A stretch of DNA of 64,000 nt from Lachnoanaerobaculum umeaense (lineage in GTDB: Bacteria; Bacillota; Clostridia; Lachnospirales; Lachnospiraceae). A program made the position numbers and the translations under genes. The notes below the pieces were generated by a model. It did no database searches. It was not told where the DNA came from and saw only the letters and a program-made list of their open reading frames with translations. The stretch covers positions 2,170,001 to 2,234,000 of the forward strand of contig NZ_CP032364.1 in the NCBI RefSeq assembly GCF_003589745.1, read 5' to 3'. Positions 1-9,970 of this stretch are shown in pieces; the first letter of the stretch is position 1, and each line of letters begins with the position of its first letter.

Positions 1-2677
1 CATCCAAATTATGCTCTATAACAAGTACCGTATTCCCACTGTCTGAGAGTCTTCTAAGTATCTCCACCAGTTTATGTACATCTGCAAAATGAAGACCTGT
101 AGTAGGCTCGTCTAAGATATAAATAGTCTTTCCTGTAGCCCTCTTTGAAAGCTCAGTTGCAAGCTTTATTCTCTGAGCCTCTCCACCGCTTAGCTCTGTA
201 GACGGCTGACCAAGTTTGATATAAGAAAGCCCTACATCATACAATGTCTGTATTTTCCTTGCTATAGTAGGCACATTCTCAAAAAATGTTAAAGCCTCCT
301 CCACAGTCATATCCAGTACATCATATATAGATTTTCCCTTATATTTTACTTCCAAAGTTTCTCTGTTGTAACGTTTTCCGCCACAGACTTCACATGGTAC
401 ATATACATCAGGTAGGAAATGCATCTCTATCTTTATGATACCGTCACCTGAACAACTCTCACATCTTCCACCCTTTACATTGAAACTAAATCTGCCCTTC
501 TTATAGCCTCTCATCTTTGCATCCTGAGTTGCAGCAAACAAGTCTCTAATCATATCAAATACACCTGTATATGTGGCAGGGTTTGATCTGGGAGTTCTCC
601 CTATCGGTGACTGGTCTATTGCAATTACCTTGTCAAGCTGCTCTGTACCTTCTATTGACTTATATTTACCCGGGATAGTATGTGCACGATTAAGCTTCTT
701 AGCCAATGCCTTATATACTATTTCATTTACCAAAGAAGACTTCCCTGAGCCTGAAACACCTGTAACACAGGTCATCACTCCTGTAGGTATATCTACATTT
801 ATATTCTTTAGATTATTTTGAGCCGCACCTTTGACTTTAAGCCAACCTGTAGGTGTTCTTCTGCTCTCCGGTACAGGTATCTTTATCTCACCTGAAAGAT
901 ACTTACCGGTAATTGAATTCGGATTTGCCATTATTTCCTTAGCAGTTCCTGTAGCTACCACTTCTCCGCCATGACTTCCGGCTCCCGGACCTATATCCAC
1001 TATGTAGTCGGCTTCCATCATAGTGTCTTCATCATGCTCCACCACCAAAACTGAATTTCCTATATCTCTTAGATGTTTCAATGTCGCAAGCAGCTTATCA
1101 TTATCCCTTTGATGTAGTCCGATACTCGGCTCATCCAAAATATATGCCACACCTACAAGCCCAGAACCAATCTGAGTAGCAAGTCTTATTCTTTGTGCTT
1201 CACCGCCGCTAAGTGTACCTGTCGCTCTTGTAAGGCTTAGATAGTCAAGACCTACATCTATAAGGAATGTAACTCTTGCTCTGATCTCCTTTAAAATCAA
1301 TGCACCTATAGCTTCCTGCATCTTTGTAAGCTCCAAGCTGTCTATAAAGTTTCTAAAATCGGTAATAGACGCATCTGTAGCATCATAGATATTTTTTCCG
1401 CCAAGAGTTACAGCCAGAGCCTCTTTTTTAAGTCTCCTTCCGCCACAGGACTTACATGGTGCTATTCTCATATACTGCTCATACTCTTCCTTGGCAGACT
1501 GTGAAAATGTCTCTCTATAACGCTTTTCCATGTTCTTTATAAGACCTTCAAATATAACAGGATATACTCCGCTACCTCTCTGGCCGGTATATGCTACATC
1601 CACCTGCTCAGTAGTACCGTAAATCAATATATCATGTATTTCCTTCGGATAGTCCTCAAAAGGTGTATCCAGACTGAAGTTAAACTTTTCTGCAAGTGCT
1701 CTTAGCATAGCATTACTGAAGCTTTTCTTATCATTGCTGCTCTGCCATCCAAGTACTATTATGGCTCCCTGATTTATAGAAAGTGATTTATCCGGAATCA
1801 TCAGATCTTCATCAAATTCCATAGTATATCCAAGTCCCGCACAGTCAGGGCATGCTCCGAATGGATTGTTAAAAGAAAAGGTTCTCGGCTCCACCTCATC
1901 AATTGAAATACCGCAATCAGGACAGGCAAAGTTTTGTGAAAACTTCATAGGCTCACCGTCTATTACATCAATAGTTGCATAGCCTCCACCAAGATTTAGA
2001 GCTGCTTCCAAAGAATCTGTCACTCTCTTTTCTATATTTTCCTTTACCGAAAGTCTGTCTATTACTATATCAATACTGTGCTTGATGTTCTTTTCAAGTA
2101 CTATCTCTTCACTAAGTTCATACATATTTCCATCAATCATAGCACGTACATAGCCTGATTTTTTGGCACTTTCAAGTACCTTCTCATGTCTTCCTTTTTT
2201 ACCCTTTACCACAGGTGCAAGTATCATAAACTTAGTCTTTTCAGGAAGTGTAAGCACTCTATCTACCATCTGATCAATACTCTGTCTATGTATCTCCTTA
2301 CCGCAACAAGGGCAATGAGGAATACCTATTCTTGCATACAAAAGTCTGAGGTAATCATAAATCTCCGTAACGGTACCCACTGTAGACCTCGGGTTTCTGT
2401 TCGTAGACTTTTGATCTATTGAAATTGCAGGGGACAGCCCCTCTATGCTTTCCACATCGGGCTTTTCCATCTGTCCCAGAAACATTCTGGCATATGAAGA
2501 CATTGACTCCATATATCTTCTTTGTCCCTCTGCATATATGGTATCGAACGCCAAAGAGGACTTTCCGGAACCGGAAAGCCCTGTTAATACAACCAATTCT
2601 CCTCTTGGTATGTCCACCGATATATTTTTTAAATTGTGCTCATTGGCACCTCTTATTTTTATATACTTTGTATCCAT
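1..2677 (-). CDS. uvrA: UvrA, excinuclease ABC subunit A (3' end outside window)
   Basis: DNA-damage recognition ATPase of nucleotide excision repair; UvrA dimers load UvrB at lesions. Read on the minus strand, the protein starts [19 protein letters not shown], the usual UvrA beginning, and runs open for about 892 codons to the window edge. There it reads [16 protein letters not shown], the conserved Walker B/His-switch end of the second ATPase domain. Family length is about 940 residues, so some 50-60 C-terminal residues are missing. The start is chosen at 2677 because GGAGAG lies a few bases upstream. The gene has its own promoter and LexA-like sites in the gap after aroK. No uvrB is visible next to it. 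Confidence 0.96.
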   Translation of the reverse strand, partial: MDTKYIKIRGANEHNLKNISVDIPRGELVVLTGLSGSGKSSLAFDTIYAEGQRRYMESMSSYARMFLGQMEKPDVESIEGLSPAISIDQKSTNRNPRSTVGTVTEIYDYLRLLYARIGIPHCPCCGKEIHRQSIDQMVDRVLTLPEKTKFMILAPVVKGKKGRHEKVLESAKKSGYVRAMIDGNMYELSEEIVLEKNIKHSIDIVIDRLSVKENIEKRVTDSLEAALNLGGGYATIDVIDGEPMKFSQNFACPDCGISIDEVEPRTFSFNNPFGACPDCAGLGYTMEFDEDLMIPDKSLSINQGAIIVLGWQSSNDKKSFSNAMLRALAEKFNFSLDTPFEDYPKEIHDILIYGTTEQVDVAYTGQRGSGVYPVIFEGLIKNMEKRYRETFSQSAKEEYEQYMRIAPCKSCGGRRLKKEALAVTLGGKNIYDATDASITDFRNFIDSLELTKMQEAIGALILKEIRARVTFLIDVGLDYLSLTRATGTLSGGEAQRIRLATQIGSGLVGVAYILDEPSIGLHQRDNDKLLATLKHLRDIGNSVLVVEHDEDTMMEADYIVDIGPGAGSHGGEVVATGTAKEIMANPNSITGKYLSGEIKIPVPESRRTPTGWLKVKGAAQNNLKNINVDIPTGVMTCVTGVSGSGKSSLVNEIVYKALAKKLNRAHTIPGKYKSIEGTEQLDKVIAIDQSPIGRTPRSNPATYTGVFDMIRDLFAATQDAKMRGYKKGRFSFNVKGGRCESCSGDGIIKIEMHFLPDVYVPCEVCGGKRYNRETLEVKYKGKSIYDVLDMTVEEALTFFENVPTIARKIQTLYDVGLSYIKLGQPSTELSGGEAQRIKLATELSKRATGKTIYILDEPTTGLHFADVHKLVEILRRLSDSGNTVLVIEHNLD

Positions 2678-2690
2678 TACATCTCTCCAT

Positions 2691-2722
2691 AAACATGTTC
2701 GAACAGTTCGAACATACTTTCG
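2691..2722 (-). promoter_or_regulatory. SOS (LexA) operator cluster before uvrA
   Basis: CGAACATACTTTCG at 2709-2722 matches the Gram-positive LexA box CGAACRNRYGTTCG except at one position. It overlaps a tandem repeat of GTTCGAAC (2697-2704 and 2706-2713) and a second, weaker box read from the other side (CGAACATGTT, 2691-2700). The cluster sits just downstream of the -10 element, where a bound repressor would block transcription. Regulation by LexA is inferred from the motif and the target gene. Confidence 0.72.
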
Positions 2723-2726
2723 TAAC

Positions 2727-2755
2727 AGTATATAATTTATTTTAATTTACGTCAA
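2727..2755 (-). promoter_or_regulatory. sigma-A promoter of uvrA
   Basis: On the minus strand TTGACG (2750-2755), a 17-base spacer and TATACT (2727-2732) form a near-consensus promoter. It overlaps the last codons of aroK, so uvrA can be transcribed independently of aroK. The LexA-like boxes follow immediately. Confidence 0.75.
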
Positions 2756-3251
2756 TAATGGATATTATCTTTTTTACACAATCCTCTATGCTGCCGTTAT
2801 TCTCAACAGTATAGTCTGCATACTTTTGATATTTTGAAATCCTCATGTCATACATCTGCTTAAGTTCTTCCTTTGACTTATCTCTTGCAAGAGGTCTGTT
2901 TGTATCTGATAGCAAATCTTCATAAATCTTATCAAAATCCCTTACAAGGCATATGATAATGCCTCCCTTTTTCAAAACCTCACCGTTTCTGTCAAAGGTA
3001 AGCATTCCTCCGCCTGTGGAAATAACTCCTGCCGGCATTTTGGAAACCTTTATAGCTATTTCATGCTCCAAATCTCTAAAATAGTCTTCACCATATTTTG
3101 TAAATATAGTCGGTATATCCATTTCATAAGTTTCTATCAAAAGCTCATCGGTATCTATATAATAAGTATTAATCTCCTTAGCCAATACTCTTCCCACAGT
3201 TGTCTTTCCGCTTGCCATAAAGCCACAAAGCATAATTTTTTTATTTAACAT
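2742..3251 (-). CDS. aroK: Shikimate kinase
   Basis: Phosphorylates shikimate at O3 with ATP in the chorismate pathway; cytosolic. The 169-residue protein has the usual family size. Visible motifs are the P-loop GFMASGKT (residues 10-17), the shikimate-binding DTD (33-35), Arg in FRDLEHE (59), the glycine triplet of STGGGM (78-83) and the lid segment RPLARD (119-124). The gene stands alone between the kinase/phosphorylase pair and uvrA; its 3' end contains the uvrA promoter. No other aro genes are nearby. Confidence 0.95.
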   Translation of the reverse strand: MLNKKIMLCGFMASGKTTVGRVLAKEINTYYIDTDELLIETYEMDIPTIFTKYGEDYFRDLEHEIAIKVSKMPAGVISTGGGMLTFDRNGEVLKKGGIIICLVRDFDKIYEDLLSDTNRPLARDKSKEELKQMYDMRISKYQKYADYTVENNGSIEDCVKKIISIIDVN

Positions 3252-3275
3252 ATATCAGTATCCATTTCTATAAAT

Positions 3276-3305
3276 AGCCACAAATGTTTTACTACACTTG
3301 TGGCT
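3276..3305 (-). terminator. hairpin after the phosphorylase/kinase pair
   Basis: AGCCACAAATG (3276-3286) pairs with CACTTGTGGCT (3295-3305) with one G-T pair, between the end of the kinase gene and the start of aroK. The following minus-strand sequence is AT-rich but lacks a long T run, so termination strength is uncertain. Confidence 0.5.
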
Positions 3306-3318
3306 TCCAACTCATAAA

Positions 3319-4407
3319 CTAAATATACTTTTCTACAATCTTTTTCATCTCTTCAATATGTTCTTCCATATCCGAAATAAGCTTTATTTGAGTTCTTGCA
3401 CGGTCAAGATTATGATTTTCTCTTGCTATCTTAAAATACTTATCACCCGCAATATAATCTCCCAAAAATCTTATACCGCATTCATAGGTCATTACTATTG
3501 CTCCCATATGCAAAAGTTCAATCTCTTTTTTATTTAAACTTTTACCGCAAGCTTCCAAAAATCCCCTTGTAAAAGCCTTAAACAGTTCAATATCAAGACC
3601 TACCTTTGACAAATCAACCTCATCTTCAAGTCCTTTATTTGCTCCGAAGCGAATAGAATCACCAAAGTCAAATGCTGCAACTCCCGGCATTATAGTATCT
3701 AAATCTATTACACACAATGCCTTCTTGGTATCCTTATCAAATAAAATATTGTTAAGCTTGGTATCATTATGTGTAACCTTCAAAGAGATTTCATTATTTG
3801 CAAGTGCTCTGTTAAAGATATGGGTATATTCCTCTCTGTTTAAGAAAAAGTCTATCTCTTCTTTAACAGTCTTTGCTCTGCCCAGAGGATCTTCATTTAT
3901 CTGTGCTTTAAATGTAGCAAATCTGTCCTCTGTATTGTGAAAGTTTTTGATAACTTCACTAAGTTTATTAACCGGAAAGTCTGCTAAAAGATTTTGAAAA
4001 TTTCCAAAAGCATAACCCGACTCATAAAACTCTTTGGCATTTGTAACCTGTTCATAGCATATAGTATCCGCTATGAAATTATAGGCTCTCCAAATATCTC
4101 CTTTACTGTCCTCATAAAAGCTTTGTCCGTCTTTGGTCTTTATAAGATTTAGAGTCTCACGGTCCGGATCTCCGCCATTTTTTTCAATCTTATCTCTTAA
4201 AAATGATGTTACTAAAGCAATATTTTCCATAAGCTTCTTCGGCTCTTTAAATATTGTCTTATTTATCTTTTGTAAAATAACCTTACCTGATCCCTCATAA
4301 TCCAGAAGATAGGTATCATTTATGTGACCGTTACCATACTCTGAAAACTCTTTCAGTTTGGTAAAATTATTATATTGCTGTAATACTTCTATTACACTTG
4401 ATTTCAT
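3319..4407 (-). CDS. nahK: N-acetylhexosamine 1-kinase (NahK-like, APH fold)
   Basis: Predicted to phosphorylate GlcNAc/GalNAc at the anomeric position after phosphorolysis of the disaccharide. The 362-residue protein has the aminoglycoside-phosphotransferase fold: catalytic loop THNDTKLNNILFD (His213, Asp215, Asn220) and metal-binding DLD (235-237), in the arrangement typical of NahK. Its start overlaps the phosphorylase stop by four bases (ATGA), so the two are translationally coupled. Bifidobacterial lnp operons have the same pair. Other anomeric sugar kinases of this fold cannot be excluded, but the neighbour makes NahK the best reading. Confidence 0.85.
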   Translation of the reverse strand: MKSSVIEVLQQYNNFTKLKEFSEYGNGHINDTYLLDYEGSGKVILQKINKTIFKEPKKLMENIALVTSFLRDKIEKNGGDPDRETLNLIKTKDGQSFYEDSKGDIWRAYNFIADTICYEQVTNAKEFYESGYAFGNFQNLLADFPVNKLSEVIKNFHNTEDRFATFKAQINEDPLGRAKTVKEEIDFFLNREEYTHIFNRALANNEISLKVTHNDTKLNNILFDKDTKKALCVIDLDTIMPGVAAFDFGDSIRFGANKGLEDEVDLSKVGLDIELFKAFTRGFLEACGKSLNKKEIELLHMGAIVMTYECGIRFLGDYIAGDKYFKIARENHNLDRARTQIKLISDMEEHIEEMKKIVEKYI

Positions 4408-6554
4408 ACTTTCCCCTCTATTTCAAACCATTTTATTTCATTAGGCTCAAGTTTAAGTTCAAATGAACTTCCGTCCCCTTTGTATACATTTGTAGACTGA
4501 GATTCATATGTATTGTTTACCACACAAAATTTATTATTTTCCACATAGGCATTTACCTCTACATTCAAGTTAGTGCTAAACCATCTGTGTATACCCTCTT
4601 CATCATGTGTAGCCCAAAGTATCGCTCTATAAAGCAATCTGTTGTTTTCAAGACTGTAAGGCAAACCGCTGATATAAACCGTACGCCCTTTTCCAATCTC
4701 CTTACATGCAAGCTGTACTGAATCTCCTCTTAGTGCAAGAATATCTGCGCCCTCAAGTGCATATATGAAGTCCTTACCTTCGCCGAAATATATCTCATCA
4801 CAAACTTCCTCTGTAATAAAATGTGATTTTACTTCTTTATAATACTTGCCTCTTGCCAAAGTAAATCCGTTTTCAAGCTCTACTCCAAGCTGAGTTGCAA
4901 GCTGCAATGTTCTTCCCTGATAATTATATCCGCTTGGTTCACCTACACCTATAAAGCCTCCGCCATTATATATGAAATCCCTTACCGCTGTAAGTATTCT
5001 CTCATCACTCCAATACTTTCCACCGGTTTGTCCTGTGTTCTCATCACCGATATTCATAACTATATCAAATCTGTTTAAAATATCCTCATCTTTTAAAATA
5101 TCTTCGAAACTGATAAAGTCAACATCAAAAGGTGAACCGCTAAGTGCCTCTATTACTCCGGCATATGAATAGTTGTTCTTATAATATATAGCATGGTGTA
5201 CCATATGATTTCCCCATGCCTTATATCTTCCCCAACCGCTGAGTACAGCAATCTTCTTGATACAATGTGCCTTGCAACCTTGTGCATTTGCATACAGTTC
5301 TCTAAACTCATCACATACCTGCTTTGTATAATCTATAAACTCAGGGAAATCAAGTGTAAGCTTCAAATAACCGCCATAGCCTATTCTGTCTACAGGCTTT
5401 CTAAGTATCGCTCTTCTGGCTGTTATCCAATTTCTCTTTGCCTCTCCAAGCGGATCACCTCCCTTATGGAATGTATCCGGAAAGAAATATGGCAAAAGTC
5501 TGCCCTCTGTATATTTCACACCTTCTATATCACTGATAAGTCTAAGTGTCTGACCGTTGCCTACACTTCCAACCACTGCATCCAAACCTATATTTTTGAA
5601 CTCATCCATATACGGCTCCATGCCTATCCAGTGATCACCCAGAAACATCATAGCTTCCTTACCGTACTCGTGAACTATATCCACCATCTCTTTGGCAAGT
5701 TTTGCAACTTCTCTTCTTTGGAAATCTATGAAGGCAAAATATTCCTTACACGGAACTCTGTAAGTATTGTTCATATAACCCTGATCTATAATATATTCAG
5801 GTCTGAACTTAATACCGGTTTCCTTTTCAAATTGGTCTAAAATATATGGACTTACAGAAGCTGTATATCCATACCAATCCACATACTTTTGTCTTGCAAG
5901 TTCATCAAATATCAATGTAAACTGATGAAAGAATGTGGTAAATCTTATTACATCAACCTTTGGATGCTCCTCCAAAAACTTTCTAAGCCTCTTCATAGAA
6001 TAAACTTTTGTTTTTGGTTGACGCACATCAAAAGTTATCTGCTTTTCAAAATTTGTCCAGCCGTTTGTCACCGCATTGTACATATGTACAGGATCCCAAA
6101 TTATATAAGCTAAGAAACTTACTGTATATTCATGATATTTCTTTGCATTTATAATTACTTCACCGTCTTCATAACTCCAGTCACTCACAGGCTCTCCGAT
6201 TGTCCTGTCCATGACTTCCCACCATCTTTTTATATCATCATAATCATTGACCTTTAAAAGATCAGGATGTAAGCCTTCCATCAATCTGATTCTAAGAGTA
6301 TCCTCAGTTGCCATATGAAAGTCAGTCATTATATACATCTGCTGCACTTCATCAGGATTAGCCTTTGCCCACTCATTATCCTTTCTGGTAGTATAATAAG
6401 TGGCATAGATCTTTGCATCAAGTTCCTCTATTTCCTTTGGCATATCAGTGCCGTCACAATCTCTAATGGCATCAGCACCCCAAAGTTCCATTATTTCCTT
6501 TGTTTCTTCAATGATATCAACATCTGTAGGTATCGTTACCCTTCCTCTTAACAT
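4404..6554 (-). CDS. lnpA: 1,3-beta-galactosyl-N-acetylhexosamine phosphorylase (GH112)
   Basis: Phosphorolyses lacto-N-biose or galacto-N-biose (Gal-beta-1,3-GlcNAc/GalNAc) to galactose 1-phosphate and the free amino sugar. The 716-residue protein fits the family's size and has the GH112 N-terminal segment with CDGTDMP (33-39) and the barrel segment FLGDHWIGMEP (about 304-314), whose Asp307 is the likely general acid by family analogy. There is no signal peptide, so the enzyme is cytosolic and needs an importer not found here. The related GH112 galactosyl-rhamnose phosphorylases are an alternative; the adjoining NahK-like kinase argues for LNB/GNB. RBS: GGGGGA before the ATG. Confidence 0.88.
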   Translation of the reverse strand: MLRGRVTIPTDVDIIEETKEIMELWGADAIRDCDGTDMPKEIEELDAKIYATYYTTRKDNEWAKANPDEVQQMYIMTDFHMATEDTLRIRLMEGLHPDLLKVNDYDDIKRWWEVMDRTIGEPVSDWSYEDGEVIINAKKYHEYTVSFLAYIIWDPVHMYNAVTNGWTNFEKQITFDVRQPKTKVYSMKRLRKFLEEHPKVDVIRFTTFFHQFTLIFDELARQKYVDWYGYTASVSPYILDQFEKETGIKFRPEYIIDQGYMNNTYRVPCKEYFAFIDFQRREVAKLAKEMVDIVHEYGKEAMMFLGDHWIGMEPYMDEFKNIGLDAVVGSVGNGQTLRLISDIEGVKYTEGRLLPYFFPDTFHKGGDPLGEAKRNWITARRAILRKPVDRIGYGGYLKLTLDFPEFIDYTKQVCDEFRELYANAQGCKAHCIKKIAVLSGWGRYKAWGNHMVHHAIYYKNNYSYAGVIEALSGSPFDVDFISFEDILKDEDILNRFDIVMNIGDENTGQTGGKYWSDERILTAVRDFIYNGGGFIGVGEPSGYNYQGRTLQLATQLGVELENGFTLARGKYYKEVKSHFITEEVCDEIYFGEGKDFIYALEGADILALRGDSVQLACKEIGKGRTVYISGLPYSLENNRLLYRAILWATHDEEGIHRWFSTNLNVEVNAYVENNKFCVVNNTYESQSTNVYKGDGSSFELKLEPNEIKWFEIEGKV

Positions 6555-6722
6555 TTGTCCCCCTAGGTGTTATTTTTTATATTTTTAGTCAAAAAGTATT
6601 GTACTCTCTAACATTTTCTCTTTTATTTCACATAAGACTTTTTACAAAAGCTGTCCTATCCAATATAATATTTTATTACAAAAAGTTCAACTAAAATCTT
6701 AGTCAAAATATACTATTCTAAT

Positions 6723-6751
6723 AAAAAAACTCACCTCAAAATAAGGTGAGC
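6723..6751 (-). terminator. intrinsic terminator after the TAXI-GltS gene
   Basis: On the minus strand CTCACCT (6744-6750) and AGGTGAG (6730-6736) form a seven-pair stem with a seven-base loop, followed by seven Ts (6723-6729). It lies about 30 bases past the stop codon at 6784. Confidence 0.85.
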
Positions 6752-6783
6752 TTTAAAATAATAATAGTGATATATTATAAGTA

Positions 6784-8976
6784 TTAACCCAAGAAATTTA
6801 TAAAAAATGTTATTGTCAAACTGTTTAAGAAATCCGCAAACATACTGCCGACTATCGGAATAAGTAAGAATGCCTTAACTGACGGGAGATATTTCTCTGT
6901 AACAGCCTGCATATTTGCCATGGCATTAGGTGTTGCACCCATACCGAAACCACATGTGCCTGCTGCCAAAACAGCCGCATCATAATCACTTCTCATACAT
7001 TTGAACACAATAAATCTTGCAAAGATATACATAAGAACTACTTGACCCGCCAATAGTATAAACAGAGGAAGGGCAAGTGCAGCCAACTGCCAAAGCTTGA
7101 GTGTAATCATAGCTACACCTAGGAAAAGTGAAAGACAAATACTTCCAAGATCGTTTATCTCTCCCATATGTATTCTAAAGCCGTCTGTATATTCACTGAT
7201 ATTTCTCATTACAGCCGCAACTATCATAGAGCCTATGTATATAGGGAAGGTCATACCTGTCTTTGAAAGTACAAAAGATATAATAGTTCCAATACCCATT
7301 GCAAGTGTAAGCTGATACACTGCAGGTGCATACATAGAAACTTCTCTTCTATGTTTTATCTCCTCTTCCACAAGCATACTGTCATCTTCATATACAGCAG
7401 TATCCAGTAGATTCTTTTTTCTAATAAGTCCATTTGCCAATGGACCACCCATAAGTGAACCTGCTACAAGTCCGAAAGTAGCTGCGGCTGTAGCCAAAGT
7501 GGTCGCACCGTCAACATTCATATCTTCAAGCAAAGGACCGAATGCTCCCGCAGTACCATGTCCTCCAATCATAGATATGGAACCTGTACACATACCTATA
7601 AGCGGATTTATACCTAGAATTTTTGAAAGACCTACAGCTACAAAATTCTGAGATATTATAAGTACCAACACCAACGCAAGGAAAATAAATGTACCCTTAC
7701 CACCACTCTTTAGTACCTTCATATTTGCCTGAAATCCTACAGATGTAAAGAACATTACCATACAGACATTTCTAAGTGTTTCATCAAAATTTATCTCCAT
7801 AATACCAAATGCGTACAATGCACAGAATATTATAGCGAAAATCATTCCTCCAACTACAGGTGCCGGAATACAGAAAGTAGTTAAAAACTTTATTTTTTCC
7901 TTTAAAAGTACTCCTATAAAGAGTGCAAGTACCGCTACCGCAACCGTCTGATACATATCCAGATTTAAAGTTTTTCTTGAAACTGTATCCGCCTTGACCT
8001 CAGCTTTTACTCCGGTTATTCCATTATCACTGTACCATGCACTAGCTGCTTTATGGAGAGGTACATCAATGTTGTTTAGTGTGGATTCATCAAAAACATT
8101 TACATTATTACCTGATATCTTATTAAAGCTGTCCTGATGGCTTTTTATTAAATTCAATACAGTTTCAATATTGTTTGAACTCATATTACTGTTTGCCACA
8201 AGTACTGCCATTACTCCTACAGTGGTAATATCTCTGTTTATACCCTTATATGTGCCCTTCTTTATTGTTGTAACACTATATCCGCTATAACTGTTTTGAA
8301 GAAATCTTATTGCTCTGTCATCTAGTGAAAGAATATCAATAGCCACATTGGAATCCGCCAAATCTGAAACAGCTTTCGTAGGTGCTGATGCTGTTACAAA
8401 AAATGCATCTATCTCACCATTTTTCAAGGCATTTGCAGCATCTTCAAATGAAAGATATCTCACATCTATATCATCTATAGTCATACCATAAGCTCTCAGA
8501 ATATTCTTCGCATTTTTCAAAACGCCGGAGCCCTCTTCACCTACCGATACCCTAAGTCCGTTCAAGTCTTCCACAGAGTTTAGTTTTAATTTCTTATTTA
8601 CAACTATTTGATAGCTCTCTGTATACAGTCCAGCAACCGCCTTGGTTATTTTTAAAGGATTACCTTCAAACTCACCTTTTCCATTGTAAGCATCTGTGAG
8701 TGTATCATTTTGCACTATTGCCATATCCACGATATTGTTTTCAAGCAATCTAAGGTTTGCTGCCGAACCGGCACTTATCTGTATACTCATATCAATATCA
8801 CTTTCCTGCTCAGCAATATCCTTTAGGGCATTTCCATATGCAAAATATGTACCGCCTGTCCCACCTGTTCCGATATGAATATTATTGTTTTCACTTTGCT
8901 TTGCACAACCAGAAGTTAAAAGTACAATCATCAATATAATAAATACAAAACCTAAATTCTTTCTTATTCCTTTAAT
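6784..8976 (-). CDS. TAXI substrate-binding lipoprotein fused to GltS-type Na+/glutamate symporter
   Basis: A two-part membrane transporter. The first part, after a lipobox (LLTSGC), is a TAXI-family binding protein with the signature IGTGGTGGTY, then GSAANLRLLENN and further family blocks, about 300 residues. The second part, about 390 residues, is a GltS sodium:glutamate symporter with PAPVVGGMIFA, the glycine-rich GGHGTAGAFGP, and the repeat-half motifs AAATFGLVAG and GTCGFGMGATPNAM; it has about ten hydrophobic helices. A hydrophobic stretch near residue 325 (counted from 8934) joins them. TAXI proteins normally serve TRAP permeases. From the TTG at 8934 the signal peptide lacks a charged start; extending to an ATT at 8974-8976 gives IKGIRKN plus a full hydrophobic core, with AGGAGG eight bases upstream, so ATT is proposed as start. 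Glutamate or a related dicarboxylate is the likely substrate (inference). Confidence 0.85.
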   Translation of the reverse strand: MKGIRKNLGFVFIILMIVLLTSGCAKQSENNNIHIGTGGTGGTYFAYGNALKDIAEQESDIDMSIQISAGSAANLRLLENNIVDMAIVQNDTLTDAYNGKGEFEGNPLKITKAVAGLYTESYQIVVNKKLKLNSVEDLNGLRVSVGEEGSGVLKNAKNILRAYGMTIDDIDVRYLSFEDAANALKNGEIDAFFVTASAPTKAVSDLADSNVAIDILSLDDRAIRFLQNSYSGYSVTTIKKGTYKGINRDITTVGVMAVLVANSNMSSNNIETVLNLIKSHQDSFNKISGNNVNVFDESTLNNIDVPLHKAASAWYSDNGITGVKAEVKADTVSRKTLNLDMYQTVAVAVLALFIGVLLKEKIKFLTTFCIPAPVVGGMIFAIIFCALYAFGIMEINFDETLRNVCMVMFFTSVGFQANMKVLKSGGKGTFIFLALVLVLIISQNFVAVGLSKILGINPLIGMCTGSISMIGGHGTAGAFGPLLEDMNVDGATTLATAAATFGLVAGSLMGGPLANGLIRKKNLLDTAVYEDDSMLVEEEIKHRREVSMYAPAVYQLTLAMGIGTIISFVLSKTGMTFPIYIGSMIVAAVMRNISEYTDGFRIHMGEINDLGSICLSLFLGVAMITLKLWQLAALALPLFILLAGQVVLMYIFARFIVFKCMRSDYDAAVLAAGTCGFGMGATPNAMANMQAVTEKYLPSVKAFLLIPIVGSMFADFLNSLTITFFINFLG

Positions 8977-9238
8977 ACGTCATTCCTCCTTCTCTGAATA
9001 ATAAAAGGGTAGCATATAATGCTCCCCTCAAGTCACTGTCATTTTTTGACGAAAAATATTATACAGAAAATTAGGCTGTACGTCAAATTGATAGATTATC
9101 TGGATTCTGCTTTTGATTTAAAAAAGCAATACATATATAACAATATTTTCGGTATTGAAAATAAAAAAATATACAATTTGAAAATATTTAATGATACATA
9201 TCTACAAACATAAATATTAATCAAGAATATTTTTCTTC

Positions 9239-9970
9239 CTACTTATTCAAAAATCTCACCGCCGACTTCCTTGCCTTCTCTATTTTTTCACCGTCTATGT
9301 CTTCTACAGCCGATGAGCTGATCCACTTTTTTCCAAATAATATCTGAGCTGACTCTATCATAATGCCGCAGGCATATAAATCAGTCTCTGCTGCAATCAC
9401 AGAAGCAAAACATGCCTTTGTTTTTTCCTGCAACAACTCCTTATCAACTCTGTGAAAAGATAATTGCATAAGACTTGATGCAGCCCATGCCCTGCAAAGA
9501 CTGTCTTTATCTTCCGACATTTGCTTTATCAAAATATCAATCTCATTTGAAGATCCTATCCATCCAAGAGCTATAATAATCTTTTGTCGAATTAAAGCAT
9601 CTTTTGTCTCTATAAGTGAGGTCATAACCGGAATAAGCCTATTACAAAATTCTAAATAAAAATCTCTATGTCTCAGTTTTGAAAGTGTCTCAGCCATAAG
9701 GTATGCGGTAAATACTTTTAAATTTTCATCTTTTTCATTATCCAAAACTTCGAATAGAAACTCTAAACCTTCTTTATCATGTTTATAAAAACTACCGGAC
9801 AGATTTAGGTTCGTACCTTCATCCCAGTCTATGCAGATTAATTTATAATGATATCCTATCTCTTCGCTTGCTCCTAAATCTGCAATAAATTTTATTCTTT
9901 CGCTGTCGGGGAAGTTTTGTCTTTTTAGTTCTTCATATCTGTTTTGTAGGTCCATTATACATACACTCAC
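9239..9970 (-). CDS. HEAT-repeat protein of unknown role (possible immunity protein)
   Basis: A 243-residue soluble protein with no signal peptide. Residues about 75-175 are helical repeats of HEAT type (for example IALGWIGSSNEIDILIKQ followed by AWAASSLMQL). Such proteins occur as immunity proteins beside polymorphic toxins, but no toxin partner is seen here. The annotated start is a GTG overlapping the TGA of the small membrane gene (GTGA); an ATG five codons later (9955) is an alternative and neither has a clear RBS, suggesting translational coupling. A degraded copy of its 5' end lies at 11168-11262. Confidence 0.6.
   Translation of the reverse strand: MSVCIMDLQNRYEELKRQNFPDSERIKFIADLGASEEIGYHYKLICIDWDEGTNLNLSGSFYKHDKEGLEFLFEVLDNEKDENLKVFTAYLMAETLSKLRHRDFYLEFCNRLIPVMTSLIETKDALIRQKIIIALGWIGSSNEIDILIKQMSEDKDSLCRAWAASSLMQLSFHRVDKELLQEKTKACFASVIAAETDLYACGIMIESAQILFGKKWISSSAVEDIDGEKIEKARKSAVRFLNK

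Noticed and set aside
2419..2745. Plus-strand open frames opposite the start of uvrA
   Set aside because: Shadows of uvrA; product Leu/Pro/Tyr-rich without structure.
5193..5840. 215-codon plus-strand open frame inside the GH112 gene
   Set aside because: Antisense to a clear phosphorylase; the product has no domain-like pattern and no ribosome site.
9019..9213. 64-codon plus-strand open frame between the TAXI-GltS and HEAT genes
   Set aside because: Low-complexity, no ribosome site and no recognisable pattern.
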